Of a stretch of DNA of 64,000 nucleotides, positions 23,513 through 34,351 are shown one piece after another. Location of the stretch: contig JAZGTH010000089.1 of NCBI GenBank assembly GCA_036877525.1, positions 902,001-966,000 on the forward strand. The letters run 5' to 3'. Position numbers and translations under genes: made by a program. The notes beneath the pieces were generated by a model. That model saw only the letters and a list, made by a program, of their open reading frames with translations. It did no database searches and had not been told where the DNA came from. The first letter of the stretch is position 1. Each line of letters opens with the position of its first letter. Origin of the DNA: Chromobotia macracanthus (lineage: Eukaryota > Chordata > Actinopteri > Cypriniformes > Botiidae).

Positions 23513-26500
23513 TCAGATGCTAAAAAAAAGAAAAAAAGTTCAATTAATCTCAGTTGTAAAATGTTAAAGGGATAGTTGACCCAGAAATAACATTTCTGAT
23601 TTCTGCCATCCTTTACTCACTATTATGTTGTACTAAACCCATATGACATTGCTTTGTGGAACATAATTGTTTTATTTATATTGTGTCAGTAACATTACGC
23701 CTAAAATTATTTGTTATTATTATGTGTTCCACAGAAGAAATTGATATGGGTTCGAAACAACGTGAGGGTAAGTAAAAGATGACCGATATTTATTTTTGGG
23801 TGAACTGCCCCTTTAAGATGGAAATGCTTTTAAAAAAAGCACAATATTAAGGTTACAATATTTGCAAATGATTATTGGTGGGAGAGTTTAAATGAAAGAT
23901 GTGTCTAGAATATTATGACGGATATACTATCAATTATGAAAAAGTAAATACATAAGCAGCCTTTAAGAAAATGTTCTGTTATTTAAAACCTATTTAAATG
24001 TTCTTTTCACAGACTGTTATTTTACTTACCAGCGGGGAAAGTCAGGAGCTCTGTGTTTATCCATCTCAGCCTGGAAGAAGTCCTGACTGATGTTTCCAGA
24101 GAGTTCTCCGCAGGCCCCGCACATTTTGTTGGAAATGTATTTTCCCACAGTGACTGAGAGCTCTTGTTTAATACTGTAAGACACTGTGATTCCATACTTC
24201 TGAATGATGACAAAGTCCCTTTCAACCTTCACCAGAACTCCATTCTGGAGAGTGTAGTGATGTTTGTAGATCCTAATGCCGTTAAACTGAGGAGGCAAAG
24301 AGCAATATCAAGCATTAGGTTACATTTACATGAGTAGAAACCAAGAACTTGGTCGAGAAAGGTTCTCCATGCAAATATTGGCTAATGATCAAATAATTCA
24401 CAATATTAGGATGTTTTTGAAGAATCTGTTGGCTGTGCTTACCCAGATCTCATGTTTGCTGTTAACAGAGATGATCAGGTCATCAAAGAAAACATATATT
24501 GCGGCTGTTGTGGCAACTCCACCCGCTCTGCAGATCTGGACGTCTGCCACCACGCGGAACCATTCGATCTCCAGAGCGCCGTTGCATACTCTCACTATCT
24601 CGTAGGCTCCTGCGGCCGTGATGGTTCCTTTTCCACCACTGTAGAAGGTAAAGATACCGCCACCCCCAAGATGCACTGGCTCGGGTAACATCCGCGAACG
24701 CCATTTCTAACCTGGCAGACCTCGTTGCTCTTGCACACCATCGTCTCGTGTTTTACTTCACCAGTGGCGAGGCAGGTCAAAATTTCACTACAGTCATCGG
24801 TGACAATGGTTTCTCCAATCTAGAGAGTAGTAGAAGGTGGGACAATAACATCTGAGTAATTGTATGCATCTTTCTTCTGTTTTATTGGATTTGTTTTGTT
24901 TATTCTGTCTTACATCAAAAGAGTTTCCATCTTCATAGCAGCCGCACTGATTTGCATTAATGCAGTCTGTTCCGTTGAAATAGAAGCCAGAGTTGCAGGC
25001 GCAGCCCTCTGCGCAGGTGTTTTTATCACAGGTGATGATGTCAGTAAGACCGGGACAGGGTGTGCCACAGATTTCTGCGCAGGTTTGGTAGTGACTGTTG
25101 GGAGGGCATGACAGGGCTACGAGGGACAAGAATACAAACTGTGAGAACTTGCAATCAAGTATATTACTATAAAAGCCTAGCAAAGTTTGGTATTTACATT
25201 ATGCATTTGAGCAATTATCTTACAATGCATTCAATATAAATATTTTAACGGTATGCATGTTAACATCTATTAAATGCAATCTTACGGCAGAAGTGTTGCG
25301 TTCTCCAGTTCTGAATAGTAACTCCGAAGTCCTGGCAGTCGATGACATATGACCCGATACTGTGACACAACATGTCACGATCCCCCCCACCAATGCAAAC
25401 ATCATAGACACAATCATTGTAGTAGGACTCAGGGTTTATCACACTGTGGCAGGCTGCAAAAGGTCCTTTAGGATCGGTGATGATGCTGCAGTCTTTTTCA
25501 TATATAACCTTCTTCTCTGGGTCACACGTTGGGCACAAGTTTCCGCTGCAGCCATCGTCACATACGACACCAATGACAGGCATTTTCCATTCGGCTCCAA
25601 ATACATTTACATCTGTGGTTATTTTGCCGTCAGGCAGCTGGTACTCATCAGATGTGATTCCGTTGTAGTTTCCGCACAGGCCGCACATCTTGTCACGGTA
25701 TCCGTTGGGAACCGTGATTGTGACGTGATACACCATATCATACGTGACCTTTAAGCCGAAGTCTGTCGTGATGGCGTAATGTGTGCCTTCTTGAAAGACG
25801 TTTATTTTTCCATTAAGTAAACTTTTCGGGATAGTTGTCAGGGCACCATTAACCTGGAAATAAAAATATTTTTATATTTTTAAGCTGTAGCTTTTGCCTC
25901 TCTGTCGCTATTTCTGTTCGAAACATAAAACTGCAGGTTACATTATGTCCTTTTTTATGTATATAGAAAGCAATAGATGCCAAACTGACTGACAAACGAT
26001 CCTGGGAAATCGGACCTAACAGCTCATATTCTACATTATTATTATAAAATTGCTGTTGAGAATTGGGGCAAAGTAAAAGCACAGTTTTTAATAATGATCC
26101 GTTATGTACTTACACAATAACTGATTTTTGTTCATTTTTAACACGAAAAAGTTACGGATTGCAGCTTTAATCAAATCACAAGTATTTCACAGGGTACAAA
26201 AACTGTCAAAGCTTTTCTCACCATTATTTGTCTCAGCTGGTTCCTTCGAAGCACCAAAATCTCATTGTAGACCTCTACAATAACAACCTTTGCCATAGAA
26301 ACTTCTGGAGCGGTTTGCATTTCGTCCCATCTCTCGTTTTCCACCACGACTGTAAATGGAGTGAGTTGCATTCCCTCTATATGGCAGGTCTGGGCTGCAG
26401 TGTAGGTGCAGGTTCCTTGGAAGTCGTAGGTTTTGTTGTCAAAAGTGTTGTAGTGAGGATCTCCAGAGATGGAACAGGTGGCATAAGCTTTTGGAAAGCA

Positions 26501-29093
26501 GCCCACGAGACCCTGAACCATCTTGCATTCTTCTCCAACATTACAGCTGGTGTTTACACATGTAATCTTGCCGTTTTTGTTGCAGGTGCACTTCCTGGTA
26601 CACTTGGTATCGGCCCAGGCGGAGTGTCCGATGGGCAGGTAGTGTTTCTCATTCCCGACCATGTACACACAGCCGCACTGAGATTGCTTGACACATTTGT
26701 TCTTATGAAGGATGTATCCGTCATCACAGACGCAGCCCGGGGTCTTGGCACAGCTGGGCTGAGGAGTAGGGTTCTCGCATGTAGCTGGACAGGAACTTGC
26801 GGAGAACTCGAAGTGACTGTGGGGTGGACATTGTGGGATGGCTGTACCAACACAGAGCCATCAGAAATGCCATGCTTAGATAAGTGCAGCAACATATTTA
26901 CCTGACTTGCAGGTCATCCGTGTGTGTTATAGGAAGTAGTTATATATAAACAATGGTATAGATATAAATAAATGACTACATTGATTTAATGTTACATTGT
27001 AACCCATAAAAAATTCAGACGTTCATTTGTTTATATAATATTTGAGTTTAATAAATGTAAAAAGGTTTTGCTTGCTCTTCAAAATAGAGGATTTGAGATC
27101 CAATTTGTAGTTGGTTCTAAGATAACATTGCTTAAACGTATAGAAAGTATAGAATATAGAAGAGCAACATATAGAAGTATAGTATAGATATGTGTTATAC
27201 TTGACATGTTAATCTGTAAGCATATGTGATAGAGCTATAGACATTACTCAAATAAACATGATCTTTTCTCACCTGTCTGGTGGGCAAAAGCTGAAGTCCC
27301 ATAACCGTTGACTCGGGCCACGCCAAAGCTGTAGAGTGCGAAGGGCGTGTCAGAATGTGCGACTTGATGCAGAGCGGAGGTGTTATCGAAGGTGAGCTGC
27401 GTCCATGAGTATTGGCTGCTGCCTGTCTTGTACCACTGAACATTCTTGGGTATCTGAGCTTTATCCACAATCAGTCCGCTCAGCTTGTTGGTCTGAGCTA
27501 TCAGAATGGCTCTGTTTATGAAGCCGCTTTCTCCTCGCAGGGTGTACGCCAAGCTGTAGCGATCAGTCGGCAGGACGTTCATCAGGAAAGGGTCGTTCAT
27601 GACTTTCTCTTCAGTGATGCCTCCATTAAACTCATAAAGCACTTGGATGCCCTTATCGGAGGTGATTTGGAGAGAGCTTCTTCCGAACAGATTGGCCCTG
27701 TAGGTCTCTCCGCCTTTTAACTGTGTGGGCAAGGTCGTTCCGTCTTGACCTCTTAATGTAATCTTAGTGTTCTGTGAGGCCTGAATGTAGACGCTGTCGT
27801 ATCTCTTGGGGTCGTTGTAATAAATGGGCACGACGATGAAGTCTCTCCCCCAGCTGTTGACAGGCAGTAGCTGCTCGTACACGTGGTCACACCCAGCAAA
27901 AAGCCATGTGCAGCTGTGGCCTGTGAAAACGGCGACTGGGTGTTTAGATAGCACCCGTGTGTTCGTCAGGTCATCTTTACTCTGGATCAGAACACTCTCG
28001 TAAGGTTCCAGGTCAATAATAAGCTTGCTTCCTTTAGGGTATTGCTTTCTCTGGTACTTCACGTCACCGCGCAGGTAGATCTCAATTGTGTTTTTCTTAT
28101 GTTTGTGGTTGGTGATGGAAAACTCCTTGTTAGCATAGGGCATGGGGTCCTTGTTCGGAGGGGAGACTGGTGTGAAAATAAAGTATTCTGTGCCCCAGTC
28201 TGAGACAGGGTAAACGACAGCCGTTCCGGATGAGGACAGCCTGTAGTTGACAGCCGTCACCATGACCTCTTGACTGGCATCCACCAGAACAGTCTGTTGG
28301 CTTCTTGATGTTGTGCCGATCTCTATGTCATTAGAAAAATGGAAAACTTCAGCTTGCCCGGGCTGAACAACCTTCTCCTGGACTTTTCCGAGGGCTGAGA
28401 CCCTAACCGTGGAGCTAGATTTAGCAGCTGGTGGATTAAACACCTCAATGTAGTGGTCTGGATACTCGTAGGGTTCACTGATGTAATTCTGCATGTAGGA
28501 TAAGGCAAACTCTCTTCCTGGAGGCCCACAACAGGAGAGGCCTGGGAGAAACAAAGTATGTTTCATTAGTACTGATCCTAATCGTGTGTGCAGGCATTAG
28601 GCTGCCAATAGTAAAGTAAAAAATGTGAAAAAAAATAGCTTTTAAAGGAATTTACTTTACAGAGATTTGGTTATTGGTTGTTTAAACGGATAAAATACAC
28701 CACCAGTCAAAAGTCTGGCTTTACACGATTAGCACAATGCTGAAGTGGATATTATAAAAAAGATATTTAACAGAGTAAGCTAAGTAAGTAATCCTAAATA
28801 ACGTGACTTTAATTGTAAATAATATATATTTACATATAAAGATTAAAATGTTTAACAAAAAGTTTTTTTTTCCTAAGCATAACATACAGACCCTTAAATA
28901 AATTCTACATGAACAGACCCTAAATAAAATAATTGTGTAGAGAATATTGTGCATCTGAAAATGTAACCTGTGCATGATCAGATGATGCATAAGGTGTAAT
29001 TAAGGCAAATATTTCACGTTTATAAATGTGAGAATGTGGCTTACCGCATAACAGCAAACTAATAAAACAGACCAGAGACCCTTTGGTTGCCAT
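23513..29093 (-). pseudogene. IgGFc-binding-protein-like gene, copy B, with a one-base frameshift
   Basis: This inverted partner of copy A keeps the fuller domain order. Exons: 29093-29045 (signal peptide MATKGSLVCFISLLLCG), 28541-27273 (IgGFc-binding domain), 26841-26222 (TIL plus cysteine-rich segment, then vWD with GDPH at residues 566-569), 25853-25286 (vWD end with CGLCGNYNG, C8), 25116-24914 (TIL), 24819-24443 and 24286-24030 (degenerate second vWD), and a possible last exon at 23519 with stop 23515-23513. Exons 4 and 5 equal copy A in length (568 and 203 nt). Exon 6 is 377 nt against 378 in copy A: one base is missing at a run of five C (24663-24667), shifting frame after YPSQCIL. The frame then stops at 24597-24595, giving about 977 aa. 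That stop is more than 150 nt before the next junction, so mRNA decay is expected. An assembly error or polymorphism in the homopolymer could also explain it, in which case this is an intact gene of about 1116 aa. Confidence 0.8.
23564..23816. mobile_element. MITE-like hairpin element, full length
   Basis: It starts TTAAAGGGATAGTTGACCCA and ends with the near-inverse TGGGTGAACTGCCCCTTTAA, so the ends form terminal inverted repeats. The inner part also folds back ('acccatatgacatt' against 'gatatgggttcg'). There is no coding capacity. It is a common non-autonomous cyprinid element and lies 3' of copy B. Confidence 0.75.
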
Positions 29094-29183
29094 GACTGCA
29101 AAAGACAAATGTTCCATTAACACCAACAAATCTTAAAAATGGCAAAATCCCATCCAAGATTTCTCCCTTATAAGATTTCTTAC

Positions 29184-29240
29184 CTGAGCCAGAACCCAAA
29201 CACTTGGTGTGGATTGACTACGGATTTCACGTCTTAAATT
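29184..29240 (-). promoter_or_regulatory. TATA-like box and 5' untranslated exon of FCGBP-like copy B
   Basis: AATTTAAG (29240-29233, minus) is a TATA-like site. The leader ends GGCTCAG at 29184 before the donor GTAAGAAA and would splice to an acceptor just before the start codon at 29093. Immediately upstream lies the left arm of a long inverted repeat with a CCAAT box. Confidence 0.55.
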
Positions 29241-29262
29241 CTCTTCGCACCTGTGCAAGCAG

Positions 29263-30830
29263 CCAATCAGCACTTCAGAATCATGTAACACACGTGTGGA
29301 GATATTTTGTCAGTTTGGGACAATATGTCTGTTTGCTGATCTCTTAATAATTAGGTTGTGGTCAGAACTGACTGAATCTTATCAACGCTTTTATGCAAAT
29401 ATGAATATAAAATGTACAATTGTTATATTATGACATAATAAACCCAAATGGTATTTAGTCGTTAGGTTCTAAAAGGTTTGCTTTAAACTGCAATAGTTCA
29501 TTGATCAAACATCTTGTTTCTTTGAAAAGGGCAACAAAGTAAAAGTGCTACAAAGTAAAATGTTTTACAAATATGGCTCTGCATCTTTAATTTCCCACAA
29601 TTTTTATTTAACGCCACATTTTGTATTGCATGGAGTTTCCAAAAGGTTGAGGTAGCTGCTTGGTAGATTGCATAGATTGAGTTAATTGAAAGCAATTATC
29701 AAGTATAAATTATTTTTAATAATCACTGGTAAATTAAAGGCTAAATAGCAGGTTCTTCTGTTATGTATGAAGAGCAATACGGGTTTTGATCTGCACAAGT
29801 GAATTGCTTATCAGCTACCGTAACAAATTAATTTAATATGGAAGCTGGTAAAATGCCACACGCTTTTATATTACAAATATATGCTGAGAAACGACAACTT
29901 ATAAAATGACAATTTATCATACACTTTTTCCATTAAAATTTATAATTTCAACAAGAGCATATTCCTTCATGTATTACATTTATACATTGTGAAAATAAGA
30001 CAACGTTTTAAAAACATTTTCATAAAAACGAATGGCAAGACATTAGAGAGAGGAAGGTCAACCGAGTTCATTCGTCCTCTGGTTATATAATGCAGAACTG
30101 ATCTTCTTGTCACGTTGCTTTGTTTCCATGGCAATGTAAAATGTACATCTGTACAATCAGCCGTTCATCTGTTTACAGGGTGGAGGCAAACTCCGCCCTG
30201 TTAACTAACTATTCATGTGTGGGACAGGCCAGTATATTAAATGCTGATTACGAACATGTGAATTGCCAACGTGCAGTGATAAAGTGATTTGTGCAGGAAA
30301 TAAATGTTTGAGAAGAGTTTTTAATTTCTATATCGAAACTCTCTCATGCACCTGCAATAAAAAGCAAATGATCTTATATATGTACATCAGTATAGAAGAC
30401 ACCTGCTGAGAAATATACGTATATATGAAATAAACACATTATGATACTGTCACTCATACGAAATGAATGTTAATAGATGTAACTATGCATTTGGAAGCTA
30501 TACTGTAAAATCAAAACAGGAAAATGTGAGAAACTGAGGTACAGTTTAAACTATCTCTGTCAAAATCTCTTAGACCTGCAAAATTGTAAAGGGATAATTT
30601 ACCCAAAAACAAAAATGTTTCTGTCACCCTCATGTCATTCCAAACCTGTATGACTTTCTTTTGTTGTGCATCTGATTCCCGAAATTCATTTGTTTTACGT
30701 CATTCATTCAGATTCAGTCAGTTCTGTTCACTAACTAATTATTAAGAGATCAGCAAACAGAAATATTGTCCCAAACTGGCAAAATATCTCCACACGTGTG
30801 TTACATGATTCTGGGATTCGTGCTGATTGG
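29263..30830. repeat. Inverted repeat, arms about 92-96 bp, flanking 1.4 kb upstream of copy B
   Basis: The left arm (29263-29354) and right arm (30735-30830) are nearly exact reverse complements. Both carry the palindromic core CACACGTGTG, the block TGTTACATGATTCTG, and a CCAAT box (TGCTGATTGG in the right-arm orientation). They differ by a few substitutions and a small indel. The left arm is the proximal upstream region of copy B, so the repeat probably duplicated a promoter or enhancer. The 1.38 kb between the arms holds no gene. Confidence 0.8.
30587..30672. mobile_element. Partial MITE-like element
   Basis: It begins TAAAGGGATAATTTACCCA and contains the typical cyprinid core CACCCTCATGTCATTCC and AAACCTGTATGACTTTC. 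Only one half is present. It is related to the elements at 23564 and 44117. Confidence 0.65.
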
Positions 30831-32636
30831 GAATCAAATGCATTTGTCTTATGTTAGATTTTAACAGTAATAGGGAGGTTTTTGAAGTGAAAAGAAAATT
30901 GGAGGGGCTGATTTAGTTTCCTGCTTGTGTTATTTTGCTGTGTGATTGACTGTTGTGCATGTAAAGTTTGTATGTGTGTATGGGTTTATATGTTTTAGTG
31001 CTATAGTGTCCATTTTTAAAATGATACTCTTGAAAGTGTTCTGAATTTACAGTAAGGTGAAATAAATAAATATATGACCATCAAGTAGTTTGCAGGGTCA
31101 GTTAATACATCCCTGACACTTTTCACGGTTGGCAAAGATCTGATTAATGTTCAAGGCTTGTTTTGCATGTATATAAATATGTGCATTGTTTTTTTTTGTA
31201 TTGTAAAGAATAAATCCATTCAAGTAGGGGTACACCACTAGAGGGCGCATCTCACCTCCCACCCCTGGCTTTCACAACACATCTACAAACAGGGCCCACA
31301 GGACTAGTCTAGACTAGTTTAAGCATATCATACAAGGATGTATGGATGTAAGGGTCTGTGGGTTCCTAAAAATTATTTATCATAGATAACATAATCTATC
31401 ATAAGTTCTTTAGGTGCCAATGATAAGCTTATTTGTAATGACCAAGTTTTTCTTTTTGATTAGTCTGGTTTAAAGGATGATATGGGAATATTGAACCTGC
31501 TTTACTGAGTTTCCTACAGCTGATATATTTCTGTCTGTGTAAACACTCTGATATCGTAACGCTCTGTCCTCTCACTTGAACATATAGTTATCTGTGAACT
31601 CTGATGAACTTGAAAAAGTTCATGAGAAGTCTTGAAAACCTTACAAATAAGTATGCTGTGATACTGATTCATTCTGTATGTGAATACTGAATACAGTATT
31701 CTAAATGCGGTAAATACTGAATGTCGTGTATCCATGCAAAATAAATGTAAATATACAGCAGTTTGTTATTGTGCCATCAGCCAGTCAACTTTGTTGGCAT
31801 GTTGGGACTATTTAACTACATTATTTGACTATAATTCAACAGTATTTAGTGACAGTCCTCCAGCTGTTGCTCTTGGTCTGGGCCAATGCTTTCATATTGA
31901 ACATTGTTGAGTGTGAGTTCCCGTCATGCATTATGATAAATAATTCATAAGGTTACTCTTTTATAATTATTATTTTACTGTTACAGATGCAAAATATCAT
32001 GTCAATATTATGTTTAGGATAAATCATCACTTTAACTGTGAGTGGAAATCTGCTGGTCAAGAGAGCTTAAGATAAAAAATCTCTCGCATCGCATTACCAT
32101 TATGTTTTGTGTTTTCTCAATGTTTCAGTTTTACCTTGTGATTGTAAAGTCTCAGGAAATCATTGTAAATGTCAGTATGTTAGCAGCTGTGCTTCAAGTT
32201 CATTGTTGGCATCTGTGTTAGCATTTGAGTTTTGAAGTTTAAAGCAAAGATAAAGTTTTCTGGTACTGTTTTGATAAGAAGAATCATCTTTTTTTTTTTG
32301 TATAACCATGTTTATATTCTGTTGATGCTTTTCTTTAGCAGGTATCAGTCACATTACATAATAATGACTCCTACCATAGTTTATATTTCCTTGAGACCTC
32401 TTGCTAAAACAAACAAAACTCACAGATACAGAAAAACTATGAAACATGCACTCATTTCTTGAGTCACCACAACAAAAAATCTAATCTGTCGTGTCATTTA
32501 TCTCTGTAAGATTCACTCCATGTAACTTTGGTCATTTTTGGTAAACTTTGATGAACTCCAGCATTTTCCTGTTCAGATTTGTACGTACTGTTGTTAAGCA
32601 TCACAAGATAATCTTATCCTTCAGTTATAATCCACC
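30831..32636. other. Intergenic region before the first ECM1-like gene
   Basis: No gene is supported. It is AT-rich; the open frames present are short and lack any family resemblance. Confidence 0.5.
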
Positions 32637-32646
32637 TATTTAAATA
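32637..32646 (+). promoter_or_regulatory. TATA-like box of ECM1-like gene 1
   Basis: TATTTAAATA lies about 107 nt before the start codon, leaving room for a leader of about 80 nt. It is the best core promoter candidate for this gene. Confidence 0.5.
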
Positions 32647-32752
32647 TGGACAAGGATTCACAGTGCATCATAGTTCAGGCTCTGACAGTCCAGCTTCACG
32701 GACAGTCCAGCTTTTCTCAGATCTTCACCGGGACATCAGGACATAAGCTGTT

Positions 32753-34351
32753 ATGGAAATTAAAGCCACACTGATAACTATTCTGATTCTTCAGCTCACT
32801 GTAGGAGGTATGTCTTTTCTGTACTGCGTTTGTAAAATATTTTGTCACTTTAATTTAATCAAATGAATCCTTTTCTTCATACAGTATGTGCTTTTCATTT
32901 TTTATGAATGTAAGATCTAAAGTGACAATTCAACATTCTTAAAAAGTTCTTTACAGCAAAGCCATAGAAGAACCATTTTTTGGTTCCCTAAAGAACCATT
33001 CAGTGAGAGGTTCTTTCTCACAGAAAGAACTATTTATTTCTTACCTTTTATAGTCTGTGAAACCTTTCTTCACCATATGGAACTTTCTATGAAACACAAA
33101 GGTTCTATGAATATTAAAGTTTCTTTATGGAACCATACAGGTAAAATGGTTCTTCTATGGCATTGCATAGAACTTTTATTTTTAAGAGTGTAACTTAAGA
33201 TAATTTCGGATATTTAAAAACAGACTATTTGGAAGCAATATATACAAATGCAAATTCTCTGTTTGCTTATTTTATTTGTTGTATTGTAATTGAGAGTATC
33301 CATGGAATAAGATTATTTCTCCTGCTCTTTTCCAAGCAAGAGGAAGGAGTATTGACTTGGAAGATCAGCTGGAGCCATATTTCCCTCCAGCCAGACCATC
33401 AGTGGAAAACCTTAGTGCACTTTGTCTCCACAGCAACAGCCGCCCCAGATATCCCGACAGCTGTATTCCTCCTTCAGCGTACGGTTACGTTCGTCGTGCA
33501 GGGACGGCAGTGAACAGAAATGAGGCATGGTTCAATCAGTGCTGTCAGAGGGGCGTGACTCAAGGAGACCAGCAGATCCTTTGCTGTGTCAAACAAGCGG
33601 TAAGTACAGACTGTATGGATCGCATCCTCTATGCTGGATGCTGATTGGTCAAAAACTATGGTTTATTCACAAAAAAGAAGCACAACTGTGGCCGTTTTAC
33701 AGATCCCGTAGCTAATTGTTATGTTTTGTTATATGTAAAGCTGCTTCGAAACAATGCAACATTGGAAAAACTATGCTATATGCTATATAAATTTAAAAAT
33801 TTGAGTTTTTGTTGCAACATTCTGCTACTGTTTATATAATATATCTCTTCTAATGGAATGGTGGCATTTAATACTTGATGATACTTAGGAAAATACAAAT
33901 TATTTTGTCAGCGTTTTATAAAAGTAATAAAGCATGCGCTACATTGTAAATATTTTTATCTGAAGAGGTTGCAGCCATGATCGTATCTCCTTTTGGCCGT
34001 GACTGTATTCACTATATAGCCTCTCCTACTTCACTGCTGTCAGACTGAATCATATAAAGAGAGTGCAAGATTAAGAGAGACATTGTATAACTTCCAGTCA
34101 AATTGATGGTGTTGACCAGTCTAATGAATTTCTCCTTGTCTTTGCAGTGGGAGACGGCGCTTTCTCAGTTCTGTGTCGAGGAGTTCTCCACCATGACCCT
34201 GACGCATGAGTGCTGTGAGAAAAAGGGTGAAGACAGGTGGAGCTGCTTTGAGAAACAGGCTCCGAATCCCTCCTACCAACCTCTGCCTGGTTACACTGCT
34301 CCACCAGTACCATCAGACATGATCTTCACCTGGGACCCCAGCACCTGCTAG
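32753..34351 (+). CDS. Secreted single-module ECM1-like protein 1
   Basis: Three exons (32753-32807, 33337-33599, 34148-34351) encode 173 aa. The first exon is a signal peptide (MEIKATLITILILQLTVG). The mature part opens FPPARPSVENLSALC and carries an ECM1/albumin-type cysteine pattern: WFNQCC, ILCC, LSQFC, HECC, RWSCF, followed by QAPNPSYQPLPGY, and ends with a C-terminal Cys. The motifs FPP.RPS.(D/E)NL, CC pairs and F.C...FS.......CC are those of extracellular matrix protein 1, which binds matrix and basement-membrane partners; ECM1 has several such modules, here there is only one. Eleven cysteines leave one unpaired. The neighbour at 36989 has the same exon plan and length, so they are tandem duplicates. 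ECM1 maps to human 1q21 near PIP5K1A, which fits the location. The second-exon acceptor is CCAAG. Confidence 0.85.
32933..33192. mobile_element. MITE-like inverted-repeat element in ECM1-like 1 intron 1
   Basis: It starts with CATTCTTAAAAAGTTCTTTA and ends with TAGAACTTTTATTTTTAAGA, near-inverse ends. Inside are repeated 'aaagaaccatt' and 'ggttctttct' blocks in both orientations. This is a familiar short non-autonomous fish element without coding capacity. Confidence 0.7.
33640..33810. repeat. Dispersed repeat relic in ECM1-like 1 intron 2
   Basis: It contains 'ctgattggtc', 'taaagctgcttcgaaacaat' and 'tgctatataaattt', which I recognise from common cyprinid DNA-transposon remnants. It helps explain why this intron is 548 nt against 78 nt in the tandem partner gene. 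Confidence 0.5.

Noticed and set aside
24443..24819. Alternative splicing that would avoid the copy B frameshift
   Set aside because: No internal donor/acceptor pair near the C5 run restores the frame while keeping conserved residues, and the exon edges match copy A exactly.
25362..25754. A 130-aa plus-strand open frame and similar ones opposite vWD/C8 exons
   Set aside because: They mirror the coding minus strand. The same shadow appears in reverse under copy A (19873-20133), which shows it is a by-product of the shared sequence.
26228..26905. A 225-aa plus-strand open frame
   Set aside because: It is the opposite-strand shadow of the TIL/vWD exon of FCGBP-like copy B. The minus strand carries the cysteine motifs and GDPH with matching splice sites.
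30170..30208. Imperfect inverted repeat GTTTACAGGGTGGAG / CTCCGCCCTGTTAAC
   Set aside because: Short, with mismatches, and with no neighbouring feature; it could arise by chance.
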